From: Bacteroidales bacterium
GTDB taxonomy: Bacteria; Bacteroidota; Bacteroidia; Bacteroidales; ML635J-15
Assembly (NCBI GenBank): GCA_028697515.1
Contig: JAQVEY010000165.1
Coordinates: 1 to 5,907, forward strand
DNA length: 5,907 nucleotides
Reading direction: 5' to 3'
The notes beneath the pieces are model-generated. The model was not told the origin of the DNA. It did not search any database and saw only the letters and a program-made list of their open reading frames with translations. The position numbers and the translations under genes are program-made. How positions within the stretch are numbered: the stretch's first letter is position 1; the number at the start of each line of letters is the position of its first letter. Shown here in pieces: positions 1 to 5,907 of this stretch.

Positions 1-1820
1 CGGAAGGTTTAAAAAGAATAGCACAAAACATTTATCAGTCAGCAAAATTTATTGCTGGCGAATTAACAAAATTGGGTTATAAATTATCTAATAATGATTT
101 CTTCGACACTATTAAAGTTGAACTACCTCAAAATGTCAAATCTCATGAAGTTCAAGCAATTTCATTAAAATATAAAATCAATTTCTTCCATTGTTGTGAC
201 AAACATGTAATGTTAAGCACTGATGAAATTATTAGTATTGACGATATAAATAATGTTATCGAGATTTTTGCAAAAGCAATTAACAAGAATTTTGTTCGCG
301 TAAGCTCAATTGGAAAAGTAGAAAATATTGATGTAAAATTTGCCAGAACAGGTAATCTTTTGCAGCAAGCAGTTTTCAACACTTATCAAAGCGAAACAGA
401 AATGATGCGATATATCAAACGTCTTGAAAATCGTGATATAGCATTAAACCGTTCGATGATATCGCTAGGATCATGTACCATGAAACTCAATCCTGCAACA
501 TCGATGCTTCCGTTAAGCTGGCCTGAATTCGGGAATATACATCCGTTTGTTCCAAAAGATCAGGCTGAAGGATATTATGAATTAATTTCGGAAATGGAAA
601 AAGACTTAAACACAATTACAGGATTTTCGGCAACATCTGTAATGCCAAATTCGGGTGCTACAGGAGAACATTCTGGACTTATGGTAATTCGCGAATATCA
701 TAAACAAAGAAATGAATTACATCGTAATATTTGTCTTATCCCTTCGTCTGCCCATGGAACCAATCCTGCTTCTGCTGTTATGGCAGGTATGGAAGTGATT
801 GTAGTTAAATGTGATGAAAACGGCAATATTGATCTGGAAGATTTAAAATTAAAAGCAATAGAACATAAAGACAATTTATCATCAATTATGATAACCTATC
901 CGTCAACTCATGGAGTGTTCGAAAGCAAAATACTTGATATTGTAAAGATCGTTCATGAAAACGGAGGACTTGTATATATGGATGGTGCTAATATGAACGC
1001 ACAGGTAGGCCTAACAAATCCGGGAACAATAGGTGCTGACGTTTGTCATTTAAATCTTCACAAAACATTTGCTATCCCTCATGGTGGTGGAGGTCCAGGT
1101 ATAGGAACAATTTCAGTAGCAGAACATCTGGTTGACTTTCTACCAAAACACTCTGTTATTAAGACCGGTGGAGATAGAGGTATTAATGCTGTGGCTTCTG
1201 CTCCGTTCGGTTCTGCTTATGTTTTGCCTATTACTTATGCATATATTAAAATGATGGGAGAAGAAGGGCTGAAAAATGCAACAAAAATAGCGATGCTCAA
1301 TGCTAATTATATTGCAAACGAATTAAAAGGCTATTTTGAAGTTTTATACACAGGAGAAACCGGTCGTTGTGCTCACGAGATGATTTTAGACGCACATAGT
1401 TTTAGAGAAGAATATGGTGTTGAAGCGGCTGATCTTGCACGCAGATTGATGGATTACGGTTTTCATGCTCCTACCCTTTCTTTTCCTGTTCACGAAACCT
1501 TGATGGTTGAGCCTACCGAAAGTGAAAGCAAACAGGAGCTAGACAGATTTATTGAAACAATGAAAGCTATAAAAAATGAATGTGAAGCAATAAAATCAGG
1601 AAAGTTTGATCGTGAAGACAACCCCATTAAAAATGCTCCACACACACAAATTGAGCTTACATCAAGTGAATGGAATCATAAGTATTCTCGCGAACAAGCG
1701 GCATTTCCACTACAATGGATAAAAGAAAACAAATTCTGGCCATACGTAGGAAAAATTGATAATGGTTATGGAGACAGAAATCTTGTTTGTACCTGCGAAC
1801 CTATAGAATCTTATACATAG
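1..1820 (+). CDS. gcvP: Glycine dehydrogenase (decarboxylating), P-protein of the glycine cleavage system, 5'-truncated by the window edge
   Basis: The P-protein binds glycine through PLP in the cytoplasm, releases its carboxyl group as CO2 and passes the aminomethyl group to the lipoyl arm of GcvH. The frame is open to the left edge (first whole codon at 3) and reads coding-like before the TTG at 72, so that TTG is internal. About 605 residues are visible; with the PLP lysine here at visible residue 354 versus about 706 in the E. coli protein, roughly 350 N-terminal residues are missing. Visible residues 1-110 are the end of the GcvPA-like half; the GcvPB-like catalytic half follows without a break, so this is the single-chain form. 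Family motifs seen: SETEMMRY (130-137), SLGSCTMKLN (154-163), SAHGTNPAS (249-257), the PLP lysine in LNLHKTF (codon 1062-1064) followed by HGGGGPG, and VEPTESESK near the C-terminus. It ends at TAG 1818-1820, just before a strong terminator. No frameshift or missing motif was seen. Identity is very secure. Confidence 0.97.
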   Translation, partial: EGLKRIAQNIYQSAKFIAGELTKLGYKLSNNDFFDTIKVELPQNVKSHEVQAISLKYKINFFHCCDKHVMLSTDEIISIDDINNVIEIFAKAINKNFVRVSSIGKVENIDVKFARTGNLLQQAVFNTYQSETEMMRYIKRLENRDIALNRSMISLGSCTMKLNPATSMLPLSWPEFGNIHPFVPKDQAEGYYELISEMEKDLNTITGFSATSVMPNSGATGEHSGLMVIREYHKQRNELHRNICLIPSSAHGTNPASAVMAGMEVIVVKCDENGNIDLEDLKLKAIEHKDNLSSIMITYPSTHGVFESKILDIVKIVHENGGLVYMDGANMNAQVGLTNPGTIGADVCHLNLHKTFAIPHGGGGPGIGTISVAEHLVDFLPKHSVIKTGGDRGINAVASAPFGSAYVLPITYAYIKMMGEEGLKNATKIAMLNANYIANELKGYFEVLYTGETGRCAHEMILDAHSFREEYGVEAADLARRLMDYGFHAPTLSFPVHETLMVEPTESESKQELDRFIETMKAIKNECEAIKSGKFDREDNPIKNAPHTQIELTSSEWNHKYSREQAAFPLQWIKENKFWPYVGKIDNGYGDRNLVCTCEPIESYT

Positions 1821-1829
1821 AATGAAAAT

Positions 1830-1863
1830 AAAAAAACGCTCTGAAATCAGGGCGTTTTTTTTT
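1830..1863. terminator. Bidirectional rho-independent terminator between convergent genes
   Basis: A-run 1830-1836, then CGC, a T·G wobble and CTG pair with CAG 1848-1850 and GCG 1852-1854 around an AAAT loop, followed by nine T (1855-1863). The A-run on the left is a seven-T run on the opposite strand. The hairpin lies 9 bases after the gcvP stop and 16 bases beyond the end of the minus-strand LRR gene, so it can end transcription from both sides. Seen directly; termination itself is inferred. Confidence 0.9.
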
Positions 1864-1879
1864 AGCTTGCTGATTAAAA

Positions 1880-2812
1880 CTAATTGTAATCATAGAACAT
1901 TGTTCCATAAGCATTCCAGCTAACTGTAATATTTGATAATTTCTTACCCATATTCTCAACAGTTTTAATAATAGCATCACTATTTTCCCAACCTTTACCT
2001 TCTTCTCTCCAATAGACAGTTTCTAATGCAGGATAGTCGTTTAAGACTTCGGGCAATTCAGTAAACCCGCAATATTGAAGTGTAAGAGTATTCAAATTTG
2101 GCAAAGATTTCATATTTGCAAATAACTCATCAAAATTGTATGAACTTGATTCATAACAATTTATTATCAACTTGTTTAATGAAGGCAAAGTGTAGAACTC
2201 CTCAGGAATAGAACTAATTTTATTATGACTGATATCTAAAACTTTCAGTTTTTTCATACTTCCTATTTCTGCTGGAATTTCATACAATACATCACATCCG
2301 TTAATTTGAACATATTCAAGATTCTCACATTTGCTGATAATTTTAAATGCCTCATTAAGATTAAGAAATTTAGCATTAGTAATCGACAAAGTCTTAAGAT
2401 TTTTTAATTTAGGAAGAAAATCAGGTAAAATTGCCATAAAATTTGCCCCCGAAATATAAATATTTGACAAATTTTGAAGATTAACTAAATCAGCCGGTAA
2501 ACTTGTCCCTTGATAATTATTAAGTTCAATAGTCTGAAGATTTCTTGCTTTTAGAACTTCTTCTGGAAATTCGGTTAGATTATACGATGATGAAAATCGA
2601 ATTATTTCATCCTTATTTTCTGCCTCAGCAATTTCCTTTTCATCAAATTTTTCACATTGAGTTAATTCCTCTGCTGTTTTCAGCGGATCTGCCTTAATAA
2701 CTTCTTCTTCGCTACTTTCAGTAGTTTTCTTGTCTGATTCACTTGAACTACCACAGGATACAATTGTTAATATAAACAATGTAACACTAATAAATAACCA
2801 TGTTCTTTTCAT
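1880..2812 (-). CDS. Leucine-rich-repeat lipoprotein of unknown function
   Basis: Predicted exported lipoprotein of 310 residues. Residues 1-20 form a lipoprotein signal (MKR, hydrophobic stretch, IVSC with lipid-acceptor Cys20). Residues 21-65 are a Ser/Lys/Glu-rich, probably disordered linker. Residues 69-270 carry about eight leucine-rich repeats of 22-28 residues, for example KKLKVLDISHNKISSIPEEF (187-206), with the LxxLxL strand and the LPxx ending; a short non-repeat tail ends in FYDYN. LRRs usually bind proteins, so this may be an adhesin or scaffold in the envelope, but no partner or enzyme motif is visible. I chose ATG 2812 over the in-frame TTG at 2848: MKR plus the signal begins there, and a promoter-like box covers the TTG. 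There is no clear Shine-Dalgarno site, as is usual in Bacteroidota. The gene sits 220 bases from the next one and probably has its own transcript. The LRR and lipoprotein calls are firm; the role is unknown. Confidence 0.88.
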   Translation of the reverse strand: MKRTWLFISVTLFILTIVSCGSSSESDKKTTESSEEEVIKADPLKTAEELTQCEKFDEKEIAEAENKDEIIRFSSSYNLTEFPEEVLKARNLQTIELNNYQGTSLPADLVNLQNLSNIYISGANFMAILPDFLPKLKNLKTLSITNAKFLNLNEAFKIISKCENLEYVQINGCDVLYEIPAEIGSMKKLKVLDISHNKISSIPEEFYTLPSLNKLIINCYESSSYNFDELFANMKSLPNLNTLTLQYCGFTELPEVLNDYPALETVYWREEGKGWENSDAIIKTVENMGKKLSNITVSWNAYGTMFYDYN

Positions 2813-2845
2813 AATTCTAATTATTTGAGTTAATACTATTTCACC

Positions 2846-2877
2846 CAAAAATAATCAATCATATTTAAATTTACAAT
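2846..2877 (-). promoter_or_regulatory. Bacteroidota-type promoter candidate for the LRR lipoprotein gene
   Basis: On the minus strand TATTTTTG (2853 to 2846) fits the TAnnTTTG -7 box of the Bacteroidota primary sigma factor. ATTG (2877 to 2874), a 3 of 4 match to the TTTG -33 box, lies 20 bases upstream, which is the expected spacing. Transcription would start near 2840, giving a leader of about 28 bases before ATG 2812. The boxes are seen; activity is inferred, and such short AT-rich motifs can arise by chance. Confidence 0.5.
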
Positions 2878-3032
2878 AACTTCCATTTTTTCTATAAAAT
2901 AAATCAATAAAAGAAACGTAATTAACAAAATTTAGATATTAATTTCGATTTCAGCAAAAATATATCAACCCAAGTGTTGAAAGAAAATACTAAAGACACA
3001 ACTACGGACTACTATAGACATTAAAACATCTA

Positions 3033-3512
3033 TTACTCTATTACGGTAATACAAGCAGGATTGATATTATAAATATGTATATAAAAATACTCTAAAGTCT
3101 TACCAAATAATCTGGAAGCCTCTTCAACATTGACCTCCTCCTCCCAATCTGCACTGTCAGAAAAAGGTGAATTGCAATAGTTCTGCACATCATTATTTTT
3201 AAATTTTATTCTGAATTCCTTATCATTTACTTTTCCTGTAATTATTATCGAATCACAGATTTTTTGCATCTCAACCTGAGGAGTAATCCACAAATCCGAA
3301 GATGTTTCATAAAAGGACCCATATTCTCCTGCAGCAATTGTTACCGATCTTGCTCTGTTACTTTGACTGTAATATCTGTCAACCTGAATACTATCATTAG
3401 TATTATTCATAAATGCTAAAGCATGATTTTCATACTGATCTGTACAAAAAGTAAAAAACAGTAAAGAAAACAAGCTAGTTAAGATGACAAGCTTTTTGTT
3501 TAAATTATTCAT
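3033..3512 (-). CDS. Small predicted exported protein (possible lipoprotein), unknown function
   Basis: 159 residues; I do not recognise the family. Residues 1-22 are a signal-like segment (NKK, then a Leu/Phe-rich hydrophobic stretch) ending in FFTFC, with Cys23 as possible lipid acceptor. Phe directly before that Cys is unlike the usual Gly/Ala/Ser, so lipidation is less sure than in the two neighbouring lipoproteins. The mature part alternates short polar and hydrophobic stretches, suggesting a beta-rich fold, with an acidic patch DWEEEVNVEE (122-131) and further cysteines at 86, 113 and 154. ATG 3512 lies inside the end of the upstream DUF1343/NamZ-like gene: the two share ATGAATAA (8 bases), so they are almost certainly cotranscribed and may be translationally coupled. 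A role alongside the muramidase, in the envelope, is a guess from position only. The stop falls within a short tandem duplication (3029-3044). Confidence 0.8.
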   Translation of the reverse strand: MNNLNKKLVILTSLFSLLFFTFCTDQYENHALAFMNNTNDSIQVDRYYSQSNRARSVTIAAGEYGSFYETSSDLWITPQVEMQKICDSIIITGKVNDKEFRIKFKNNDVQNYCNSPFSDSADWEEEVNVEEASRLFGKTLEYFYIHIYNINPACITVIE

Positions 3513-4734
3513 AAATTAAATATTTGGTTCTGACTAACTTAAATTCTTCTATTCCCTTACTCCAACCATTTCTAATTTCCTCTTCACTTACACCATTTTC
3601 AATCTGTTTTCTAAATTCCGCATAACCTGACAACAACTCAATTGAATTTGTTTTTTTAAAGAAAATTTCATTTTTGGGGAATAATTTATATAACTCTATT
3701 ATTAAGCCTATATTTAGTTTATCATTTTCCCATTTAAAAATGGAAGAGTTTTCAGATAGATCAAATCCATAACACAACTGACCATTTAAAACCGGATCTT
3801 TTGCTCCTTCATTAGGCATTGGAGTAAAAGTAAAACTAGCCTCTTCAACAACACTTAATGAAGGATGTCCTAAAATCTGAAATTGTTTATCTGTTCCCCT
3901 GCCAAGGCTTAAAGTTGTTGCCTCAAAAAAACATAATGTAGGATATAATTCTATTGACCTGTCATTCGGAAGATTTGGAGATGGTTTTACAGGTAAAGAG
4001 TATTTGGTTTTATGAGTATAATTTTTGCAAGGAATAACTGTTAAATTGCATTGAATGCCATTTCGCAGCCATTTTTCTCCATTTATCATTTGTGCATATT
4101 CTCCTATTGTCATTCCATAGACGACAGGAACAGGATGCATTCCTATAAATGAACGATAATTTGCAGTATCTAAAATAGCCCCATCAATATAGTGAGCGTT
4201 CGGATTTGGCCTATCGAGTACTATTAATGGGATATTAGATTCGGCACAAGCCTCCATTACGTAATGCAAAGTTGAAATATAAGTATAAAACCGAACACCT
4301 ACATCCTGCAAATCGAAAACAACTATATCTAAATCAGCTAATTGTTCGGGCGTAGGCTTTTTATTTTTACCATAAAGCGAAGTTATTATTATTCCAGTTT
4401 TATCATCGGTTCCAGTTTCTACAGTTTGACCGGCATCGGCGGTCCCTCTAAAACCATGTTCGGGACAGAAAACTTTTAACACATCAAATCCCAGCGAAAT
4501 CAATGTATCAACTAAATGAACATTATTTACCATACCCGTTTGGTTACTAACAATTCCAATTTTTTTATCAGAGATTAAATTTAAATATAAATCAGTTTGA
4601 TAAATTCCAGGATAAATTAGAGTATCGGCATTTTCGTTTTCATTTTCAAAAGTTTTGTTATTTACATTAGTTTTAGCTGAATTAGTGCAAGCGACAAAAA
4701 TACTCAAAGCCAAAAGAAGTAATATGTTTCTCAT
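3505..4734 (-). CDS. namZ: DUF1343/NamZ-family lipoprotein, predicted exo-beta-N-acetylmuramidase
   Basis: NamZ enzymes (GH171, formerly DUF1343/YbbC) release MurNAc from the non-reducing ends of peptidoglycan glycans, a step in wall turnover and recycling. This 409-residue protein has a lipoprotein signal (residues 1-16, IFVAC, Cys16), an Asn/Glu-rich linker to about 37, then the full-length domain. Family motifs: SNQTG (63-67), CPEHGFRG (90-97), SLYG (119-122), VVFDLQDVGVRFYTY (138-152), VLDRPNP (172-178), YGMTIGEYA (206-214), PSPNLP (251-256) and LSLGRGTD (275-282). The conserved acidic residue in PEHG (Glu92) is a likely catalytic candidate; that is inference by family. I start it at ATG 4734; an in-frame TTG two codons upstream (4740) is possible but less likely. 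No Shine-Dalgarno site is seen. It overlaps the downstream small gene by 8 bases and lies 99 bases from the upstream peptidase gene. No key motif is missing. The family is certain; the exact substrate is inferred. Confidence 0.92.
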   Translation of the reverse strand: MRNILLLLALSIFVACTNSAKTNVNNKTFENENENADTLIYPGIYQTDLYLNLISDKKIGIVSNQTGMVNNVHLVDTLISLGFDVLKVFCPEHGFRGTADAGQTVETGTDDKTGIIITSLYGKNKKPTPEQLADLDIVVFDLQDVGVRFYTYISTLHYVMEACAESNIPLIVLDRPNPNAHYIDGAILDTANYRSFIGMHPVPVVYGMTIGEYAQMINGEKWLRNGIQCNLTVIPCKNYTHKTKYSLPVKPSPNLPNDRSIELYPTLCFFEATTLSLGRGTDKQFQILGHPSLSVVEEASFTFTPMPNEGAKDPVLNGQLCYGFDLSENSSIFKWENDKLNIGLIIELYKLFPKNEIFFKKTNSIELLSGYAEFRKQIENGVSEEEIRNGWSKGIEEFKLVRTKYLIYE

Positions 4735-4751
4735 ATTCAATGATTTGAAAA

Positions 4752-4759
4752 CAAAATTA
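4752..4759 (-). promoter_or_regulatory. Possible -7 box upstream of the NamZ-like gene
   Basis: TAATTTTG on the minus strand matches TAnnTTTG and ends 17 bases before ATG 4734. No TTTG was found at the expected distance (about 20 bases) upstream, so only half of the promoter signature is present and the leader would be very short. It would allow the NamZ-like gene and its overlapping partner to be expressed apart from the upstream peptidase gene. Weak. Confidence 0.28.
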
Positions 4760-4833
4760 ATTACAAAAAGAAAAAGAAATACCTTCTAATAAGGAAGTTT
4801 AAAACAAATAAATGTTAATTACGGAAAAAAAAG

Positions 4834-5769
4834 CTATCGCACTCTAACCTTTTGTCCAAGATTAAGAATTGAGTTTTCAGTCAAACCATTCAAAGAGCAA
4901 AGATATTTTATAGAAACTCCATATCTCCTCGAAATACCCCATAAAGTATCGCCACTTATCACGGCATGATACTGCGCCTCACAAATTTCTTTTACGTGAC
5001 CGAATTTCTCCGGAGATAAAATCAATGTGTCCACAGCTAATTCTTTGGTCTCAAAATTAATCAGCCACTCCGGATCAAAAGGATTGTCTTTAAATCTAAC
5101 TTCATAATGCACATGAGGACCATAACACCTACCGGTACAACCGCCTAAACCGATTAGTTCACCAGCCCTTACCGGCTGATTATCTTTACATTTTAAAGCC
5201 GACAGATGAGCATAATAAGTTTCTAATCCGTTGTAGTGTCTTATAATGACAAGGTTGCCATAACCACCTGTGTTCCAACCCGCATAACGAACGACACCAT
5301 CAAACGAAGCAACGACAGTGTCACCAGTCTTTAAGTCAAGATCAATCCCGTTATGCATTTGTCCCCATCTCCAACCAAATTTGGATTGCACATAGCCTGG
5401 TACCGGAATAAAGAATTTACCAGTATCTCTTAAAACAGGTATTGCAACAGTATCCAAAGCCCTTTTATAATCGATATTTCCAAAAGCAAAAATATTAACA
5501 GTATCCCAGTTTTCAGAAAAAACAGTTGTACTATCAGGTTGATATAATTTATTTTCTATTATATATTTACGCGCTTTTACAGAATCTTCTGCCCTGACAA
5601 TTTTTATTATGCTGTCATGATCAACATATTGCCAAGTTCTATCAGTGAAAAGAACAATATCAAATCTCCCACTTTTAACAGTATCAACTACAACCGGCAC
5701 AGGGATTTCCTGAGCTTTTAATATATAAATTAAATTTATCAGGTACAAAAAGAAAATGAGTTTTTTCAC
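4834..5769 (-). CDS. Secreted M23-family zinc endopeptidase with C-terminal LysM domain
   Basis: Predicted peptidoglycan endopeptidase (LytM/M23 type) of 311 residues acting outside the cytoplasmic membrane. Residues 1-19 are a signal peptide, probably cut after LKA; no lipobox Cys is present. Residues 20-115 are an unassigned N-terminal region that includes FTDRTWQYVD (41-50). The M23 domain spans about 116-238: HNGID supplies zinc ligands His139 and Asp143, YYAHLS holds catalytic-type His188, and GPHVHYEV supplies His219 and zinc ligand His221, so the active site is complete and this is not a degenerate regulator. A LysM glycan-binding domain (267-311) begins YHAVISGDTLWGIS and ends the protein; LysM at the C-terminus would hold it on the wall. 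The start is GTG 5769: the in-frame codon directly before it is TAG and the next Met is residue 138, so no other start fits the signal peptide. It has no clear Shine-Dalgarno site. Bond specificity cannot be told. Confidence 0.93.
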   Translation of the reverse strand: MKKLIFFLYLINLIYILKAQEIPVPVVVDTVKSGRFDIVLFTDRTWQYVDHDSIIKIVRAEDSVKARKYIIENKLYQPDSTTVFSENWDTVNIFAFGNIDYKRALDTVAIPVLRDTGKFFIPVPGYVQSKFGWRWGQMHNGIDLDLKTGDTVVASFDGVVRYAGWNTGGYGNLVIIRHYNGLETYYAHLSALKCKDNQPVRAGELIGLGGCTGRCYGPHVHYEVRFKDNPFDPEWLINFETKELAVDTLILSPEKFGHVKEICEAQYHAVISGDTLWGISRRYGVSIKYLCSLNGLTENSILNLGQKVRVR

Positions 5770-5839
5770 CTATAATAGTTTTGATTAAGTTGCAAAAATG
5801 AATAAAATATTTTATAATTAAAAACAAGGTATCCTTAAT

Positions 5840-5871
5840 TAAATCTATTTTTATATAAAGTCATATTCAAA
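5840..5871 (-). promoter_or_regulatory. Possible promoter for the M23-LysM gene
   Basis: On the minus strand TTTG (5871 to 5868) is followed after exactly 20 bases by TAGATTTA (5847 to 5840), a 7-of-8 pattern match to TAnnTTTG with the last base changed. The leader would be about 65 bases. The TTTG lies inside the last codons of the upstream gene. One mismatch in an AT-rich region keeps this weak. Confidence 0.3.
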
Positions 5872-5907
5872 AATGTCGGTTATTTCTTCCAAATCCTTGA
5901 TTCGATA
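5851..5907 (-). CDS. C-terminal end of an unidentified protein (partial, cut by the window edge)
   Basis: Reading leftward from the right edge, one frame is open for 18 codons and ends at TAA (5853 to 5851), giving YRIKDLEEITDIFEYDFI. The mix of acidic, basic and hydrophobic residues looks like a real helical C-terminus rather than the Lys/Asn/Ile/Phe-rich product expected from AT-rich non-coding sequence. The gene is in the same direction as the M23-LysM gene, 81 bases upstream of its GTG, so the two could be cotranscribed. I do not recognise the family, and 18 residues are too few to name it. Confidence 0.55.
   Translation of the reverse strand, partial: YRIKDLEEITDIFEYDFI

Noticed and set aside
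72..74. TTG as the start of gcvP
   Set aside because: The frame stays open and coding-like back to position 3 (EGLKRIAQNIYQSAKF), matching the inside of GcvP, so the true start is left of the window.
152..382. 76-codon open frame on the minus strand
   Set aside because: It lies fully inside gcvP, which is strongly supported in the other direction, and its product has no recognisable features; it is a shadow frame.
3012..3031. Hairpin ATAGATG...TGTCTAT downstream of the small envelope gene
   Set aside because: AT-rich stem with wobble pairs and no T-run after it; not a credible terminator.
2813..3032. Search for a small gene or RNA in the 220-base gap between the LRR gene and the small envelope gene
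   Set aside because: Apart from the promoter candidate and the short repeats noted, only AT-rich sequence without a convincing frame or stable structure was seen.
4764..4794. Possible terminator between the M23-LysM and NamZ-like genes (CCTT, ATTAG loop, AAGG, then a pyrimidine-rich stretch)
   Set aside because: The stem is only four base pairs and the T-rich stretch is broken by C; too weak to call.
4823..4858. Eight-T run right after the M23-LysM stop codon, with AAAAG/CTTTT pairing upstream
   Set aside because: The only stem is five mostly A-T pairs around a 15-base loop, so no convincing terminator hairpin precedes the T-run.
5820..5836. AAGG-ATA-CCTT hairpin followed by five T on the minus strand, after the partial gene at the right edge
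   Set aside because: Four base pairs with a three-base loop is not enough to support a terminator in such AT-rich sequence.

Overview
The window looks like chromosomal DNA from a low-GC member of the Bacteroidota. The evidence is AT-rich coding and intergenic sequence, no clear Shine-Dalgarno sites before the starts, a promoter candidate of the Bacteroidota type (a TTTG-like box, then TAnnTTTG about 20 bases downstream), and a run of predicted exported proteins of kinds common in that phylum. Genus and species cannot be read from the sequence. No tRNA, rRNA, CRISPR array, insertion sequence or phage gene was seen.

Layout. Positions 1-1820 (+) hold the C-terminal two thirds of gcvP, the PLP-dependent P-protein of the glycine cleavage system; its 5' end lies outside the window. 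A strong hairpin at 1830-1863, with a T-run on each side, separates it from a convergent block in which every gene is on the minus strand. In transcription order from the right edge, that block contains: (a) the last 18 codons of an unidentified gene (5851-5907); (b) a secreted M23 zinc endopeptidase with a C-terminal LysM domain (4834-5769, GTG start); (c) a DUF1343/NamZ-family lipoprotein, predicted exo-beta-N-acetylmuramidase (3505-4734); (d) a small unknown envelope protein (3033-3512) that overlaps the end of (c) by 8 bases; and (e) a leucine-rich-repeat lipoprotein (1880-2812) with its own promoter candidate.

How they may work together. The M23-LysM protein and the NamZ-like protein both belong to families that act on peptidoglycan, one on the peptide cross-links and the other on the MurNAc ends of glycan strands. 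The overlapping small gene is the best candidate for a partner of the NamZ-like enzyme. The LRR lipoprotein is separately promoted and need not share that role. The neighbourhood therefore reads as a cell-wall and envelope block beside a housekeeping metabolic gene. I see no clear novel multi-gene system; the least explained items are the overlapping small envelope gene and the LRR lipoprotein.
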